Below, in pieces: positions 8,872 through 19,000 of a stretch of 64,000 bases of DNA. Under the pieces are notes generated by a model. That model was not told the DNA's origin. It searched no databases and saw nothing but the letters and a program-made list of their open reading frames with translations. The stretch comes from Gemmatimonadota bacterium (GTDB lineage Bacteria; Gemmatimonadota; Gemmatimonadetes; Longimicrobiales; Gaopeijiaceae). The stretch covers positions 558,001-622,000 of the forward strand of contig JAUIEJ010000001.1 of NCBI GenBank assembly GCA_030428885.1, read 5' to 3'. The number at the start of each line of letters is the position of its first letter. Within the stretch, counting starts at the first letter, position 1. Made by a program: the position numbers and the translations under genes.

Positions 8872-11800
8872 ATGCCGCGCCTTCTGCGCACCCTCTTCCT
8901 GGCCCTCGGCACGTCCTGCGTTCTCGCGGCGATCCTGGCCCTCCCGGCCCGGGCCCAGTCCCGGACCACCTCGGCCATCCGGGGCACCGTGGTCCAGTCC
9001 AACGGGGCCCCCGTGGCCTTCGCCACGGTGTCCATCCGCCAGACCCAGACCGGAGCGGTGCGGGAGACGTCCACCACCCCCGAGGGGCGGTTCCTCCTCC
9101 AGCTCCTCCAGCCCGGAGGACCGTACGTGTTGACGGTCCAGGCCCTGGGATTCGCCGAGATCATCCGGGAGAACATCCAGTTGCAGGTGGGCGAGACGCT
9201 GACCTTCGCGTTCACCGCCAACGAGGCGGCCATCGATCTCGAGGGCATCGAGGTCAATGCGGCCCGGGGCGAGATCTTCACCCCGGACCAGGTGGGGCCC
9301 GCCACCCGTCTGGACGAGCGCACCGTGGAGGCCGTGCCCATCATGTCGCGCAACATCATGGAGCTGGCGGTGCTCTCGCCCCTGGTGAAGACCACCGAGG
9401 GCGGCGGCTTCTCCATCGCCGGGCAGAACGACCGCTACAACTCGATCCTCATCGACGGGCTCCTGAACAAGGACCTCTTCGGCCTCACCTCGGGCGGAGT
9501 GCCCGGGGCCCAGGCGGGGGCGAAGCTGATTCCCCTGGACGCGGTGGCCCAGTACGAGGTGCTGGTGGCGCCCTTCGACGTGCGCCTGTCGGGCTTCACC
9601 GGCGGCGTGATGAACGCCATCACGAAGACGGGCACCAACGACTGGCACGCCCGCTTCTTCGGGGTGAACCGCACCGAGGCCCTCATCGGCGACCTCAACC
9701 TCCCCACCGGACCCGTGGAGGCCTCGGGCGTGGAGCGGAATCTCTTCGGCGCCTCGGTGGGCGGACCGCTGATCCGGGACCGCCTCCACTTCTTCGTCTC
9801 GGGAGAGTTCGAGGAACGCAAGCAGCCCCCGGTGGGCTTCAACCTGGGCCGGGACGATCCGCTCCTGGTGCGGATCAGCAACGAGGCCGTGGGCGACGTG
9901 AGGTCCCTCTTCGACGATCGCTGGGGCGTGGACGTGGGCGATGCGGGTCCCTACTCCCTGAGCCTCGAACTGGCCAACATCTTCGGGCGCATCGACTGGA
10001 ACTTCGCCAACGGCAACCGCCTCACGGTGCGCAACATCTTCGCCCACGCGCGGAACGATCAGAGCCCCAACCGGGCGGCCTTCGAACCCTACGAGCTGTC
10101 GTCCAACGCCGTCTTCCGCGAGGCCACGAACAACACCACCACGGTGCAGCTCTTCTCCCCCCTGGGAGATCGGAGCAGCAACGAGTTCAACCTCAGCATC
10201 CAGCGCTCCTCCGACGGCACCGAGGCGGCCACGGCGTGGCCCCAGGTGGAGGTGGACGTGGTCAGCAGCATCGACGGAGCGGGCTACCAGCGCCCCCTCC
10301 GGGTGGGATCCCAGTTCTTCGCCCAGGACAACGACCTCTCCCAGACCACCGTCCGCTTCACCAACTCCATCAACTGGTCCCCGGCCCGGAGCAACTACAC
10401 GTTCGGCATCACCGGCGCCTACCACGACCTCCAGCACCGCTACCTGCCCGGGGCCACGGGGGACTACTACTACGCCTCGTACAACGATCTGGTGGCCAAC
10501 GCGCCCCAGCGGTACCAGCGCACCGTGCTCCAGCCGGGCATGGACCCCACGGTGGGAATCCGGGTGAGCGAGTGGGGCGCCTTCGCCCAGAACCAGATCG
10601 ATTCGGGGAAGGGGCTCACCATGCACTTCGGATTCCGGGCCGACGTGCCGTTCGTGCTGGATTCGCCTCCGGAGAACGCCGACATCCTGAACGAGTTCGG
10701 CCACAGCACGTCCAACGTGCCGTCGGGGCAGATCCTCTTCTCGCCCCGTTGGGGATTCAACTGGCAGAGCGGGGGTGAGCTCACCACCCAGGTGCGGGGC
10801 GGGGCGGGGATGTTCGTGGGCCAGTTGCCCTACGTCTGGCTCTCCAACGCCTTCCACAACGACGGCCTCCGTTCGGTGACCGCAGTCTGCACCGGGCGCC
10901 TCACCGACGACCCGCCCACGGGCAACACGGTGCCGGCCTTCGATCCCAACGCCCCGCCCATCACCGAATGCGCCCGGGGCGACTTCCAGAACCTGCGCAC
11001 CGTCACCGTCTTCACCGAGGACTTCAAGTATCCCCAGGACCTGAAGTTCTCCGTGGGGGTGGACCAGGAGCTCTCGTCCCGGGTGAGCGGGTCGCTGGGG
11101 TTCCTCTACAACCGGGCCATCAACCAGATCGCCCTGGAGGAACTGAACCTCGACGGTCCGAGCAACACCGGGCCTCTGGACGGCTACGGCAACTTCGAGC
11201 GGAGGTACTTCGGGCGGCAGTCGGCCCGGGGCTTCGTCCCGAACCGGGAACTCCAGGGCTACGAGCAGGTGCTGCTGGCCTACAACGAGTCCGAGGACTG
11301 GGCCTTCGCCTTCACCGCCGAGATGCGGGGCAACCTCACCGATCGGCTGGCCTTCCAGACCGGGTATTCGTTCTCGAAGTCGTACGACCGCATGAGCCTC
11401 GTGTCCGCCGACATGATCTCGAACTACGGCTTCAACCCCACGAACTTCGATCCGAACCGCCCCCAGGTCATCACGTCCAACTTCGATCGGCCCCACAAGG
11501 TCGTCCTGTCGATCTACGGGTCGCCGTTCCCGGGGCTGGACGACACCCAGATGTCGATTCTCTACACCGGCCAGTCGGGGCTGCCCTTCACCTACGTGTA
11601 CCGGGGCGACCTGAACGGCGACGGCTATCCGGGCCTGGGCGCCGCCTTCGACCGCACCAACGACGCGGTCTACGTGCCCGAAGTGGCCACCGAGGTGCCC
11701 GGGAGCTTCGCCATGTGGCAGCTCCTGGGGAGTGCGCTGGAGAACGACGCGTGCCTCATCGCCAACAAGGGCTCCATCATGGAGCGCAACTCCTGCCGGG

Positions 11801-12144
11801 CGCCGTGGCAGAACCGCCTCGACCTGCGCATGTCCCACACCCTCCGGGCCTTCGGCTCGGAGATCCGGTTCGAGGGCGACCTCATCAACGTCCTGAACCT
11901 GCTGAACCGGGACTGGGGCAACATCGACGGAATCGACCCCGTCGTCTCGCTCCTGGAGCCCGTCGGGCGGGCCGAGGGGTCGGGGGCGCTCCAGTCGGCG
12001 TGGGCCGGGGCGGTGCTGCCGTTCCGGGCCGACGACGGCACGCTCCAGGCGTCGGATCCGTGGTCCATCGTGACCCCGGATTCCCAGTGGCAGGCCCAGT
12101 TCGGCATCCGGGTGACCCTGGGGGCGGCGCGCTACCAGCGGTAG
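8872..12144 (+). CDS. Oar-like TonB-dependent outer-membrane protein (receptor A)
   Basis: A 1090-residue protein with a signal peptide ending near PARAQS. Residues ~30-115 are a carboxypeptidase-regulatory-like domain (SAIRGTVVQSNGAPVAFATV). A plug domain follows (GEIFTPDQVGPATRLDERTV, SIAGQNDRYNSILIDG, GFTGGVMNAITKTGTNDWHA) and a long beta-barrel ends GIRVTLGAARYQR. This is the Oar/CarboxypepD_reg class common in Bacteroidota, Acidobacteria and Gemmatimonadota, which take up large substrates or organise the surface; no ligand can be assigned. It is a close paralogue of the gene at 16004-19282, including a 150-bp stretch with only two mismatches. It converges on the anti-sigma gene with 21 bp between stops. 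Confidence 0.9.
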   Translation: MPRLLRTLFLALGTSCVLAAILALPARAQSRTTSAIRGTVVQSNGAPVAFATVSIRQTQTGAVRETSTTPEGRFLLQLLQPGGPYVLTVQALGFAEIIRENIQLQVGETLTFAFTANEAAIDLEGIEVNAARGEIFTPDQVGPATRLDERTVEAVPIMSRNIMELAVLSPLVKTTEGGGFSIAGQNDRYNSILIDGLLNKDLFGLTSGGVPGAQAGAKLIPLDAVAQYEVLVAPFDVRLSGFTGGVMNAITKTGTNDWHARFFGVNRTEALIGDLNLPTGPVEASGVERNLFGASVGGPLIRDRLHFFVSGEFEERKQPPVGFNLGRDDPLLVRISNEAVGDVRSLFDDRWGVDVGDAGPYSLSLELANIFGRIDWNFANGNRLTVRNIFAHARNDQSPNRAAFEPYELSSNAVFREATNNTTTVQLFSPLGDRSSNEFNLSIQRSSDGTEAATAWPQVEVDVVSSIDGAGYQRPLRVGSQFFAQDNDLSQTTVRFTNSINWSPARSNYTFGITGAYHDLQHRYLPGATGDYYYASYNDLVANAPQRYQRTVLQPGMDPTVGIRVSEWGAFAQNQIDSGKGLTMHFGFRADVPFVLDSPPENADILNEFGHSTSNVPSGQILFSPRWGFNWQSGGELTTQVRGGAGMFVGQLPYVWLSNAFHNDGLRSVTAVCTGRLTDDPPTGNTVPAFDPNAPPITECARGDFQNLRTVTVFTEDFKYPQDLKFSVGVDQELSSRVSGSLGFLYNRAINQIALEELNLDGPSNTGPLDGYGNFERRYFGRQSARGFVPNRELQGYEQVLLAYNESEDWAFAFTAEMRGNLTDRLAFQTGYSFSKSYDRMSLVSADMISNYGFNPTNFDPNRPQVITSNFDRPHKVVLSIYGSPFPGLDDTQMSILYTGQSGLPFTYVYRGDLNGDGYPGLGAAFDRTNDAVYVPEVATEVPGSFAMWQLLGSALENDACLIANKGSIMERNSCRAPWQNRLDLRMSHTLRAFGSEIRFEGDLINVLNLLNRDWGNIDGIDPVVSLLEPVGRAEGSGALQSAWAGAVLPFRADDGTLQASDPWSIVTPDSQWQAQFGIRVTLGAARYQR

Positions 12145-12165
12145 GCCGGGCGGGGTTGACCCGGC
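12145..12165. terminator. Hairpin between convergent receptor A and anti-sigma genes
   Basis: GCCGGG (12145-12150) and CCCGGC (12160-12165) form a 6-bp stem with a 9-nt loop filling the gap between two convergent stop codons. There is no U tract, so it is only a weak intrinsic terminator candidate. Confidence 0.35.
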
Positions 12166-12900
12166 TCAGCGTCCTCCGGCGTCCGGCGGGCCTCCGCCCG
12201 GGCCCGTCGTCCGGGGCAGCTCGTCGGCGTCCACGGCCACCGACCGGCGGGCGCCCGCCGGGGTGACCACGGTTACGCCCCGGATCGAGGCGGGCACGGC
12301 CAGGCGCAGGGTACCGCTGCGACCGGCGACCTCGGACAGGTCGACCCGGTCGGGACGCACGGTGATGCCCACGTCGTCCCACGGCGCCCAGAGCTGCACC
12401 CGGTCGTCGGGAGACGCCTCGAAGCGGATCCGCACCGCGTCGCCGTCGGCCCCCAGGCCCACGGTGAGTCGGGCGCCTTCGGGGCGGAACGCGGTGGTGG
12501 CCTGGGGGGCCTGCGCCGGGGCCGGAGCCGGCGGAGCGGGCGCCTCCCGGGTCGGGGCCGGGGGGTTGGAGGCCAGAGACCGGGCGATCCACGCCCGGGC
12601 CGGTCCTACCGCCAGGGCGAGGGCGGCCACGGCGGCGGCGGCTCGGATCCAGTGCCGGGCCGGCCGGCCCGCCCCGGGGGCCGGGGCTCGCCAGGGCCGG
12701 GCGTAGGCCTCGGGGGGCGGGGCCGGGGAGTCGGCGCGCCGCAGCCACTCCCGCACCTGCCGGGCGTCGCCCTCCAGGCGCGTCCTCCGGCGGCGGCAGT
12801 CGGGACATTCGCCCAGGTGGGCCTCGACGGCGTCCGACGCCGGGGGGTCGAGATCCCCGTCGATCCAGGCCAGGAGGTCACCGTCGGTGGCGTGGGTCAT
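12166..12900 (-). CDS. Zinc-finger anti-sigma factor
   Basis: A 244-residue membrane protein. The N-terminal ~50 residues are an anti-sigma zinc finger (HATDGDLLAWIDGDLD, then HLGECPDCRR), with the His-x3-Cys-x2-Cys zinc-binding pattern. A single transmembrane helix follows near residues 85-105, then an Ala/Pro-rich linker (APAPAQAPQA) and a small periplasmic beta domain with no recognised enzyme motif. The start codon overlaps the stop of the ECF sigma gene (ATGA), the classical sigma/anti-sigma arrangement. It would sequester the adjacent sigma factor at the membrane until a periplasmic or outer-membrane signal arrives. Confidence 0.88.
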   Translation of the reverse strand: MTHATDGDLLAWIDGDLDPPASDAVEAHLGECPDCRRRRTRLEGDARQVREWLRRADSPAPPPEAYARPWRAPAPGAGRPARHWIRAAAAVAALALAVGPARAWIARSLASNPPAPTREAPAPPAPAPAQAPQATTAFRPEGARLTVGLGADGDAVRIRFEASPDDRVQLWAPWDDVGITVRPDRVDLSEVAGRSGTLRLAVPASIRGVTVVTPAGARRSVAVDADELPRTTGPGGGPPDAGGR

Positions 12901-13397
12901 GGCAGTCCTCCGTGGGGCGACTCGAGGGTGCGGGCGAGCTTGTCCAGGGCCCGGGCGACCAGGGTGCCCACCGATGCGGTGGTGGTGCCCAGGGCGTCGG
13001 CGATCTCCCGCTGCTTGAAGCCCTCCTCCCGCATGAGGAGTGCGGTGCGTTCCTTCTCCCGGAGCTGGTCCAGGGCCCCGCGCACCCGGGCCCGGATGCG
13101 GGCCCGCTCGAGCTCCCGGTCCGGGTCCGGTTCGGCCCGGGGCCCGGGCACCCCGTCGGCGTGGCGGCGCAGGAGGTCGGCCCGGCCCGCTTCGGTGCGT
13201 CGGGTGTCGCGCACCACGTTCATGGCCGTGGTGAAGAGCCAGGGACGAAGGGCCCGGGGCGGATCGTCGCGCCGGGCGTGGAGCCGCAGGAACGTCTCCT
13301 GGACCGCGTCCCGGGCCAGGACCGGATCACCGCAGCTCCGGGCCAGATAGCGGAAGAGGGGGACGTTCCAGCGACGAAAGGCGTCATCGAGGTCCAT
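12897..13397 (-). CDS. ECF-subfamily RNA polymerase sigma factor
   Basis: A 166-residue sigma factor. Region 2 reads FRRWNVPLFRYLARSCGDP, AVQETFLRLHARR, PWLFTTAMNVVRD. Region 4 reads LREKERTALLMREEGFKQRE, IADALGTTTASVGTLVARAL. There is no C-terminal extension. The ATG at 13397 lies 5 bp after the stop of the TonB-dependent receptor and its own stop overlaps the anti-sigma start, so receptor, sigma and anti-sigma form one operon. Targets are unknown; the palindromic region at 15841-15898 between this operon and receptor B is the obvious candidate. Confidence 0.93.
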   Translation of the reverse strand: MDLDDAFRRWNVPLFRYLARSCGDPVLARDAVQETFLRLHARRDDPPRALRPWLFTTAMNVVRDTRRTEAGRADLLRRHADGVPGPRAEPDPDRELERARIRARVRGALDQLREKERTALLMREEGFKQREIADALGTTTASVGTLVARALDKLARTLESPHGGLP

Positions 13398-13402
13398 GCG
13401 GG

Positions 13403-15787
13403 TCAGAAGACGACACGGATGGCGAGGGCGGGAGTGGGAGACGTGAGGCCCGGAGCGATGCGATCGGCGGCGCCGGCCACGTCGCAGGCGCTGGAGATGA
13501 GTTCGGCCCCGACGCACGACGAGCCACGCAGGGCCGCCGGGTTGGAGGCTCCCAGGAGGTTTCGCACCGAGGCCGTGATCCCCCACGTGAGGGGACCGGT
13601 TCTGCGCTGCCAGTCCAGGGCCAGATCGAGGGAGGCGTAGGGCGCGCTGCGCCGGACCGAATGCTCCACCGGGCCCCCGTCCCCTTCCGCTCCGCACTCG
13701 ACCTCCAGGCCGGCGCAGCCCGATGCCGGGCCCTCCACGTAGGGCCACCCCGACTCCACGGTGAGGGCCGTGGAGCCGCGCAGGGCGGCGCCGAACCGGA
13801 CCTGGGCGCCGGCTTCGAACGAGTGGCGCCGGCCCGCCGGCGACGGCCAGGTGAGACCGTCCTGGCCCCGGAAGGTGGAGTGTCCCCGGGAGTAGGCCAG
13901 GTGGGCGTGGGCCCGGTCCCAGCGGCCCTCCAGGGCCATCTCCAGGCCTCGCCCCGTCTCCCGCCCCGGCGACCCGTCGGGGGAGGCCTGGGTCAGGAGT
14001 CCCTCCCGCACCGCGGAGACGCCGTCGAGGTAGAGGCCCGTCACGGTGCGCCGCCAGATCGCCACGGACACGGTCAGAGCCTCGGTGAGGCGGGCCGTGG
14101 CCGCCCCCGTGGTGGTACGGGCGTCGAGGGACGGCAGGCTGTCCCCCGCCAGGATCCAGACGTGGGCCACGGCGAGCCCCGGACCCAGCCCGGATCCCGC
14201 CACCGCCAGGGGATAGGTGTGCTGACGGCTGGTGCCGGTGGCGGCCTCCAGCGACAGGCGGGGCAGGGGGGTCCACCGGACCCGGAGCGAGGCCAGGGTG
14301 GGGCCCGCGGTTTCGGCCCGGGCGCCGGCGGCCACGTCCACGGGCCCCACCGGCATGGCCGACTCCAGCCAGACCGCCTCCCGCCGGGTCGTCAGGGCGG
14401 CGTCCTCGCCCGGCAGACGTCGCTCGCTCAGGTCGTCGCCCTGCTGGGAGAGCCGTTCCCGCACCGACTCCACGCCGGCCGACCACGCGGTTTCGCCGGG
14501 GAGGGTGCCCTCGGCGGTCACCCGCACCACGGTGTGGGTGAGGCGGGTGTCCACGGGACTCAGGAGGGCGTCGGGGTCGGGACCCAGGTGCCGGGGGCGG
14601 GGCGTGGGCACGGCCGAGGCACCGTACCCCACGTGCCCCACCATGGCCCGCACCCGGGCGTGGTCGAAGGCGCCGGTGACGGCGCCCCATCCCAGGGCGT
14701 TGCCCCACCGGCCCCGGGCCGGCGCCACCACGTCGCCCACCCGTCCCGTCAGGTGGTCGCCCTCCCAGAGGCCGCCCCCTTCCAGCGAGACGATGTCGTC
14801 GAGGCGAAGGTCGGCCCGGGCCGAGACGTCGCCGAACGCGTAGTTGACCCCGTCGTCCAGATCCCACCACGATCGGCGCCCCGTGAGGGAGAGCCCCACC
14901 CGCCCGTCGATCCAGCGGTCTTCGGCGTGGACCCGGGCGCCCAGACTCGAGAGTCCGCCGCTGCGCCGGTTCTCCCGGGCGGGGCGGGTCCGCACGTCCA
15001 GGGTGGCCGAGGCCCCCCGGGCCAGGGCCATGGGTTGGACCCCGGGGTGGAGGGTGGCCGTCTCCAGGCCCTCGCCGGCGAAGGCCGTGGTCATGCCTCC
15101 CAGGTGCATGGGGTCGAAGAGGGGAAGTCCGTCGTAGAGCACGTGGGTCATGGACCACGGCGCTCCCCGCACCCACGGCTGGGCCGCGAAGTCGCCCTGC
15201 CCGCTCACGCCGGGCAGCCGCTGGAGCGCCCGGAGCACGTCCGGCTCGCCCAGCGACCGCAGGCCGTCCAGGGACTCGGGCCGGGTGACCCGGGCATCGA
15301 GGGCCAGACCTCGCCCCTTGGGGGCCCCGAGACTCCCGGTCGCCGCCGCGCCCGTGGCGGAAAGTCCCCCGTCCAGCAGCGCCTGCCGGGAGACGTCGAC
15401 CGTCACCGGTGCCAGGGCCACGGGGGCCACGGAGAGGCCCACGGACCGGCGGATCCGCCAGGCGTCGGGGAGGTCGAGCCACACTTCGCCGTCCCGGTAG
15501 CCCAGGGCCGACACCGACAGCCGCCACTCTCCGGCCGGCACGCCGGCGAAGCGGTACCGACCCCGGGCGTCGGTCTGCACCCGGCGCGGTGGGGTGGGGT
15601 CGCCGGGCTCCACGGCATCGAGGCGCACCCGTGCGCCGGGCACGGGACGGCCCGAATCGGCGTCCACCACGGCGCCGGCGATGTCGCCTTCGGGCGCGGG
15701 TTCCTGAGCCCGCACCGCTGCGGCTCCCACCCCGAGGGCGAGAATCCCGGCCCCGGCCAGGGCCCGAACGGCGCGGTTGGCGATCAC
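13403..15787 (-). CDS. TonB-dependent receptor heading an ECF sigma operon
   Basis: A 794-residue outer-membrane receptor. A GTG start at 15787 is preceded by AGGAG and followed by a signal peptide ending near AVRAQE. Residues ~30-110 are a carboxypeptidase-regulatory-like domain (GDIAGAVVDADSGRPVPGAR). The plug contains LRALQRLPGVSGQGDFAAQP and WVRGAPWSMTHVLYDGLPLF. The barrel ends in IRVVF; a C-terminal Phe is typical of Omp85-inserted barrels. An upstream in-frame ATG at 15823 has a poorer context. It is much shorter than the two Oar-like receptors that flank the operon. Its position directly upstream of sigma and anti-sigma suggests it is co-regulated with them and may supply the signal. 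Confidence 0.9.
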   Translation of the reverse strand: MIANRAVRALAGAGILALGVGAAAVRAQEPAPEGDIAGAVVDADSGRPVPGARVRLDAVEPGDPTPPRRVQTDARGRYRFAGVPAGEWRLSVSALGYRDGEVWLDLPDAWRIRRSVGLSVAPVALAPVTVDVSRQALLDGGLSATGAAATGSLGAPKGRGLALDARVTRPESLDGLRSLGEPDVLRALQRLPGVSGQGDFAAQPWVRGAPWSMTHVLYDGLPLFDPMHLGGMTTAFAGEGLETATLHPGVQPMALARGASATLDVRTRPARENRRSGGLSSLGARVHAEDRWIDGRVGLSLTGRRSWWDLDDGVNYAFGDVSARADLRLDDIVSLEGGGLWEGDHLTGRVGDVVAPARGRWGNALGWGAVTGAFDHARVRAMVGHVGYGASAVPTPRPRHLGPDPDALLSPVDTRLTHTVVRVTAEGTLPGETAWSAGVESVRERLSQQGDDLSERRLPGEDAALTTRREAVWLESAMPVGPVDVAAGARAETAGPTLASLRVRWTPLPRLSLEAATGTSRQHTYPLAVAGSGLGPGLAVAHVWILAGDSLPSLDARTTTGAATARLTEALTVSVAIWRRTVTGLYLDGVSAVREGLLTQASPDGSPGRETGRGLEMALEGRWDRAHAHLAYSRGHSTFRGQDGLTWPSPAGRRHSFEAGAQVRFGAALRGSTALTVESGWPYVEGPASGCAGLEVECGAEGDGGPVEHSVRRSAPYASLDLALDWQRRTGPLTWGITASVRNLLGASNPAALRGSSCVGAELISSACDVAGAADRIAPGLTSPTPALAIRVVF

Positions 15788-15840
15788 AGGTACTCCTGGG
15801 CAGCGTGCGGCGGGCGGCGACATCCGACGGCTCTTCCGAA

Positions 15841-15898
15841 AGACGATCCAGGAGGTGGGATTCTGTCGGCCGGCAGAATTCACCCGGCCCGATCGTCT
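15841..15898. promoter_or_regulatory. 58-bp imperfect palindrome between divergent receptor genes
   Basis: Two nested inverted repeats share one centre (between 15869 and 15870). The outer arms are AGACGATC (15841-15848) and GATCGTCT (15891-15898), perfect over 8 bp. The inner arms span 15860-15879 (ATTCTG...CAGAAT) with one mismatched pair. On each strand, reading outward, CAGAAT is followed about 13-14 bp later by GATCGTC, and CGTC is a common -10 element of ECF promoters. It may therefore be a pair of divergent, mirror-image ECF promoters or a dimer-of-dimers operator. The symmetry is directly visible; the function is inferred. Confidence 0.55.
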
Positions 15899-16003
15899 CC
15901 AGACACAGCCACCCCCGAGGCCCGTTCGGGGCCCAGGGTGGCGCAGACCGCCCGGCCCGTCAAACGCCGTCGGCGTCGTTTCCCCCCTCCACCCTCCCCG
16001 GTC

Positions 16004-19000
16004 GTGATCTCTCTCCCCCTCCGCCGCTTGGCGCTTCCGGTCCTGGCCCTCCTCGCCGCCTGGGCGCCCGCCGACGGCCTCCGGGCCCAGTCCCGCACCA
16101 CATCGGCCGTTCGGGGCACGGTCACCACCGCGTCCGGAGCGCCCGTCTCGTTCGCCACCGTCACGGTGCGCCAGACCCGGACCGGGGCCACGCGGAGCAC
16201 GGCCACCACGCCCGAGGGCCGGTTCCTGGTCCAACTCCTCCAGCCCGGCGGACCCTACACGGTGACGGTGGAGGCTCTGGGCTTCGCCGCCGTGATCCGG
16301 GAGGGCATCCAACTCCAGGTGGGCGAAGTGGTGTCGCTGGAGTTCGAGGTCCGGGAGGAGGCCCTGGAACTCGAGGGCATCGAGGTGCGGGCCGACCGGG
16401 GCGAGATCTTCACCCCCGATCAGGTGGGCCCCGCCACCCGCCTGGACGAGCGCACCGTCGAGGCCATGCCGATCCTCTCCCGGGACATCATGGAACTGGC
16501 GGTGCTCTCACCCCTGGTGAAGACCACCGAGGGCGGCGGCTTCTCCATCGCCGGGCAGAACGACCGCTACAACTCGATCCTCATCGACGGCGTCCTCAAC
16601 AAGGATCTCTTCGGACAGACGGCCGGGGGGGTGCCCGGGGCCCAGGCGGGGGCGAAGCTGATTCCCCTGGATGCGGTGGCCCAGTACGAGGTGCTGGTGG
16701 CGCCCTTCGACGTGCGCCTGTCGGGCTTCACCGGCGGCGTGATGAACGCCATCACCAAGACGGGCACCAACGACTGGCACCTCCGGGCCCTGGGCGTCCA
16801 CCGGGCCGAGGCCCTCATCGGCGACCTCACCCTCCCCACGGGTCCGGTGGAGGCGTCGGGGGTGGACCGGTCCCTGGTGGGCCTCTCGGTGGGCGGACCC
16901 CTGATCCGGGACCGGGCCCATTTCTTCGTTTCCGGGGAATTCGAGCGCCGCAATCAACCGCCGTCGGGCTTCAACCTCGGCCGCGACGACCCCCTGCTGG
17001 TGCGGGTCGGCTCGGAGAGCCTGACCGAGGCCACCTCGTTGCTGGAGGCGCTGGGGGTCGAGTCCGGCCGGGCCGACGCCTATCCCCTCTCCACCGATCT
17101 GGCCAACGTCTTCGCCCGCCTCGACTGGAACTTCGCCGGCGGCAGCCGCCTCATCGTCCGCAACATCTTCGCCCGGGCCCGGAACGACGAGAGCCCGAAC
17201 CGAGCGGCCTTCGAACCGTACGAGCTGTCCTCCAACGCCGTGTTCCGGGAGGCCCTGAGCAACACCACCTCCCTCCAGCTCTTCACGCCCTTCGGCGACC
17301 GGGCGGCCAACGAGTTCGAGTTCACCGTGCGCCGGGGCACCGACGCCACCACGCCCGACGTGGACTGGCCCCAGATCGAAATCGACCTGGTGAGCTCCAT
17401 CGACGGGGCGAGTTATCAGCGCCCGGTCCGGGTGGGGTCCCAGTTCTTCGCCCAGGACAATGATCTCTCCCAGACCAGCGTGGGGTTCACCAACAGCCTG
17501 AATCTGGTCCAGGGCGACGGGGGCGCTCTCACCCTGGGGCTGGCCGGCTCGTTCCACGACCTCCGCCACCGCTTCCTGCCCGGGGCGGTGGGGGACTACT
17601 TCTTCGCCAGCCTCCAGGACCTGCGCAACAACGCTCCCCAGCGGTATCAGCGCACCGTCCTCCAACCGGGGTTCGACCCCACGGTGGGCATCCGGGTCAC
17701 CGAGTGGGGGCTCTTCGCCCAGCGGGAGGTGCGGGCGGGGAAGGGGCTCACCATGCACTTCGGACTCCGGGCCGACGTGCCCATCGTCCTCGATTCCCCC
17801 ATGGAGAATCCCCACATCCTCCAGGAGTTCGGCCACAGCACGGCCAACGTGCCGTCGGGCCAGGTGCTCCTGTCTCCCCGCTGGGGCTTCAACTGGCAGA
17901 GCGAGGGCGAGCGCACCACCCAGGTCCGGGGGGGCGCGGGCCTCTTCGTGGGGCAGCTCCCCTACGTGTGGCTCTCCAACGCCTTCCACAACAACGGCCT
18001 GCGGTCCGAGACCGTGGTCTGCACCGGACGCGTCACCGACGATCCCCTCACGGGCAACACGGTGCCGCCCCTCGACCCCCTGGGAGCGCCCATCGGAACC
18101 TGCGCCGCCGGTGACTTCCAGCGGCTGCGCACCGTCACCGTGTTCGAATCGGGCTTCAAGTACCCCCAGGACCTGAAGTTTTCCGCCACCGTGGACCAGC
18201 AGCTGTCCGACGGCGTCAGCGGCTCCCTGGGTGTGCTCTACAATCGGGCCATCAACCAGATCGCCCTGGAGGAGTTGAACCTCGAGGGGGCGTCGTCGCT
18301 GGGACCCCTGGAAGGGTACGGGGGCTTCGAGCGGCGGTACTTCGGAAGTGCGGCGCCCCGGGGGTTCACCCCGAACCGGGAACTCGACGGCTACGAGCAG
18401 GTGCTCCTGGCCCGGAACGAGACCGAGGACTGGGCCTTCGCCGTCACCGCCGAACTCCGGGGCAACCTCACCGACCGACTCGCCTTCCAGTCCGGGTACT
18501 CGTTTTCGAAGTCGTACGACCGCATGAGCCTCGTGTCGGCCGACATGATCTCGAACTACGGGTTCAACCCCACCCGCTTCGACCCCAATCGCCCCCAGGT
18601 CACCACGTCGAATTTCGACCGGCCCCACAAGGTCGTCTTCTCGGTGTACGGGGCGCCCTTTCCCGGTCTCGACGACACCCAGGTGTCGCTTCTCTACACG
18701 GGGCAGTCGGGACTGCCCTACTCGTACGTCTACCGCGGAGACCTCAACGGCGACGGCTATCCGGGCCTGGGTCCCGCCTTCGACCGGAACAACGATCTGG
18801 TGTTCGTGCCCGATCCCGTCACCGACCTTCCCGCCGGGGCGGCCACCTACCAGCTCCTGGGCAGCGCCATCGACAACGAGTCCTGCCTGGCGGAGGCTCG
18901 GGGCGAGATCCTGGAACGCAACGCCTGCCGGGCGCCGTGGCAGAACCGCCTGGATCTGCGCCTCTCCCACACCCTCCGGGCCTTCGGCTCGGAGATCCGC

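Noticed and set aside
13661-16003. Very long open frame upstream of receptor B, in frame with it
   Set aside because: It is antisense to the TonB-receptor/ECF operon, has the low-complexity Gly/Pro/Arg/His composition of GC-rich antisense frames, and the receptor has a clear signal peptide starting at 16004.
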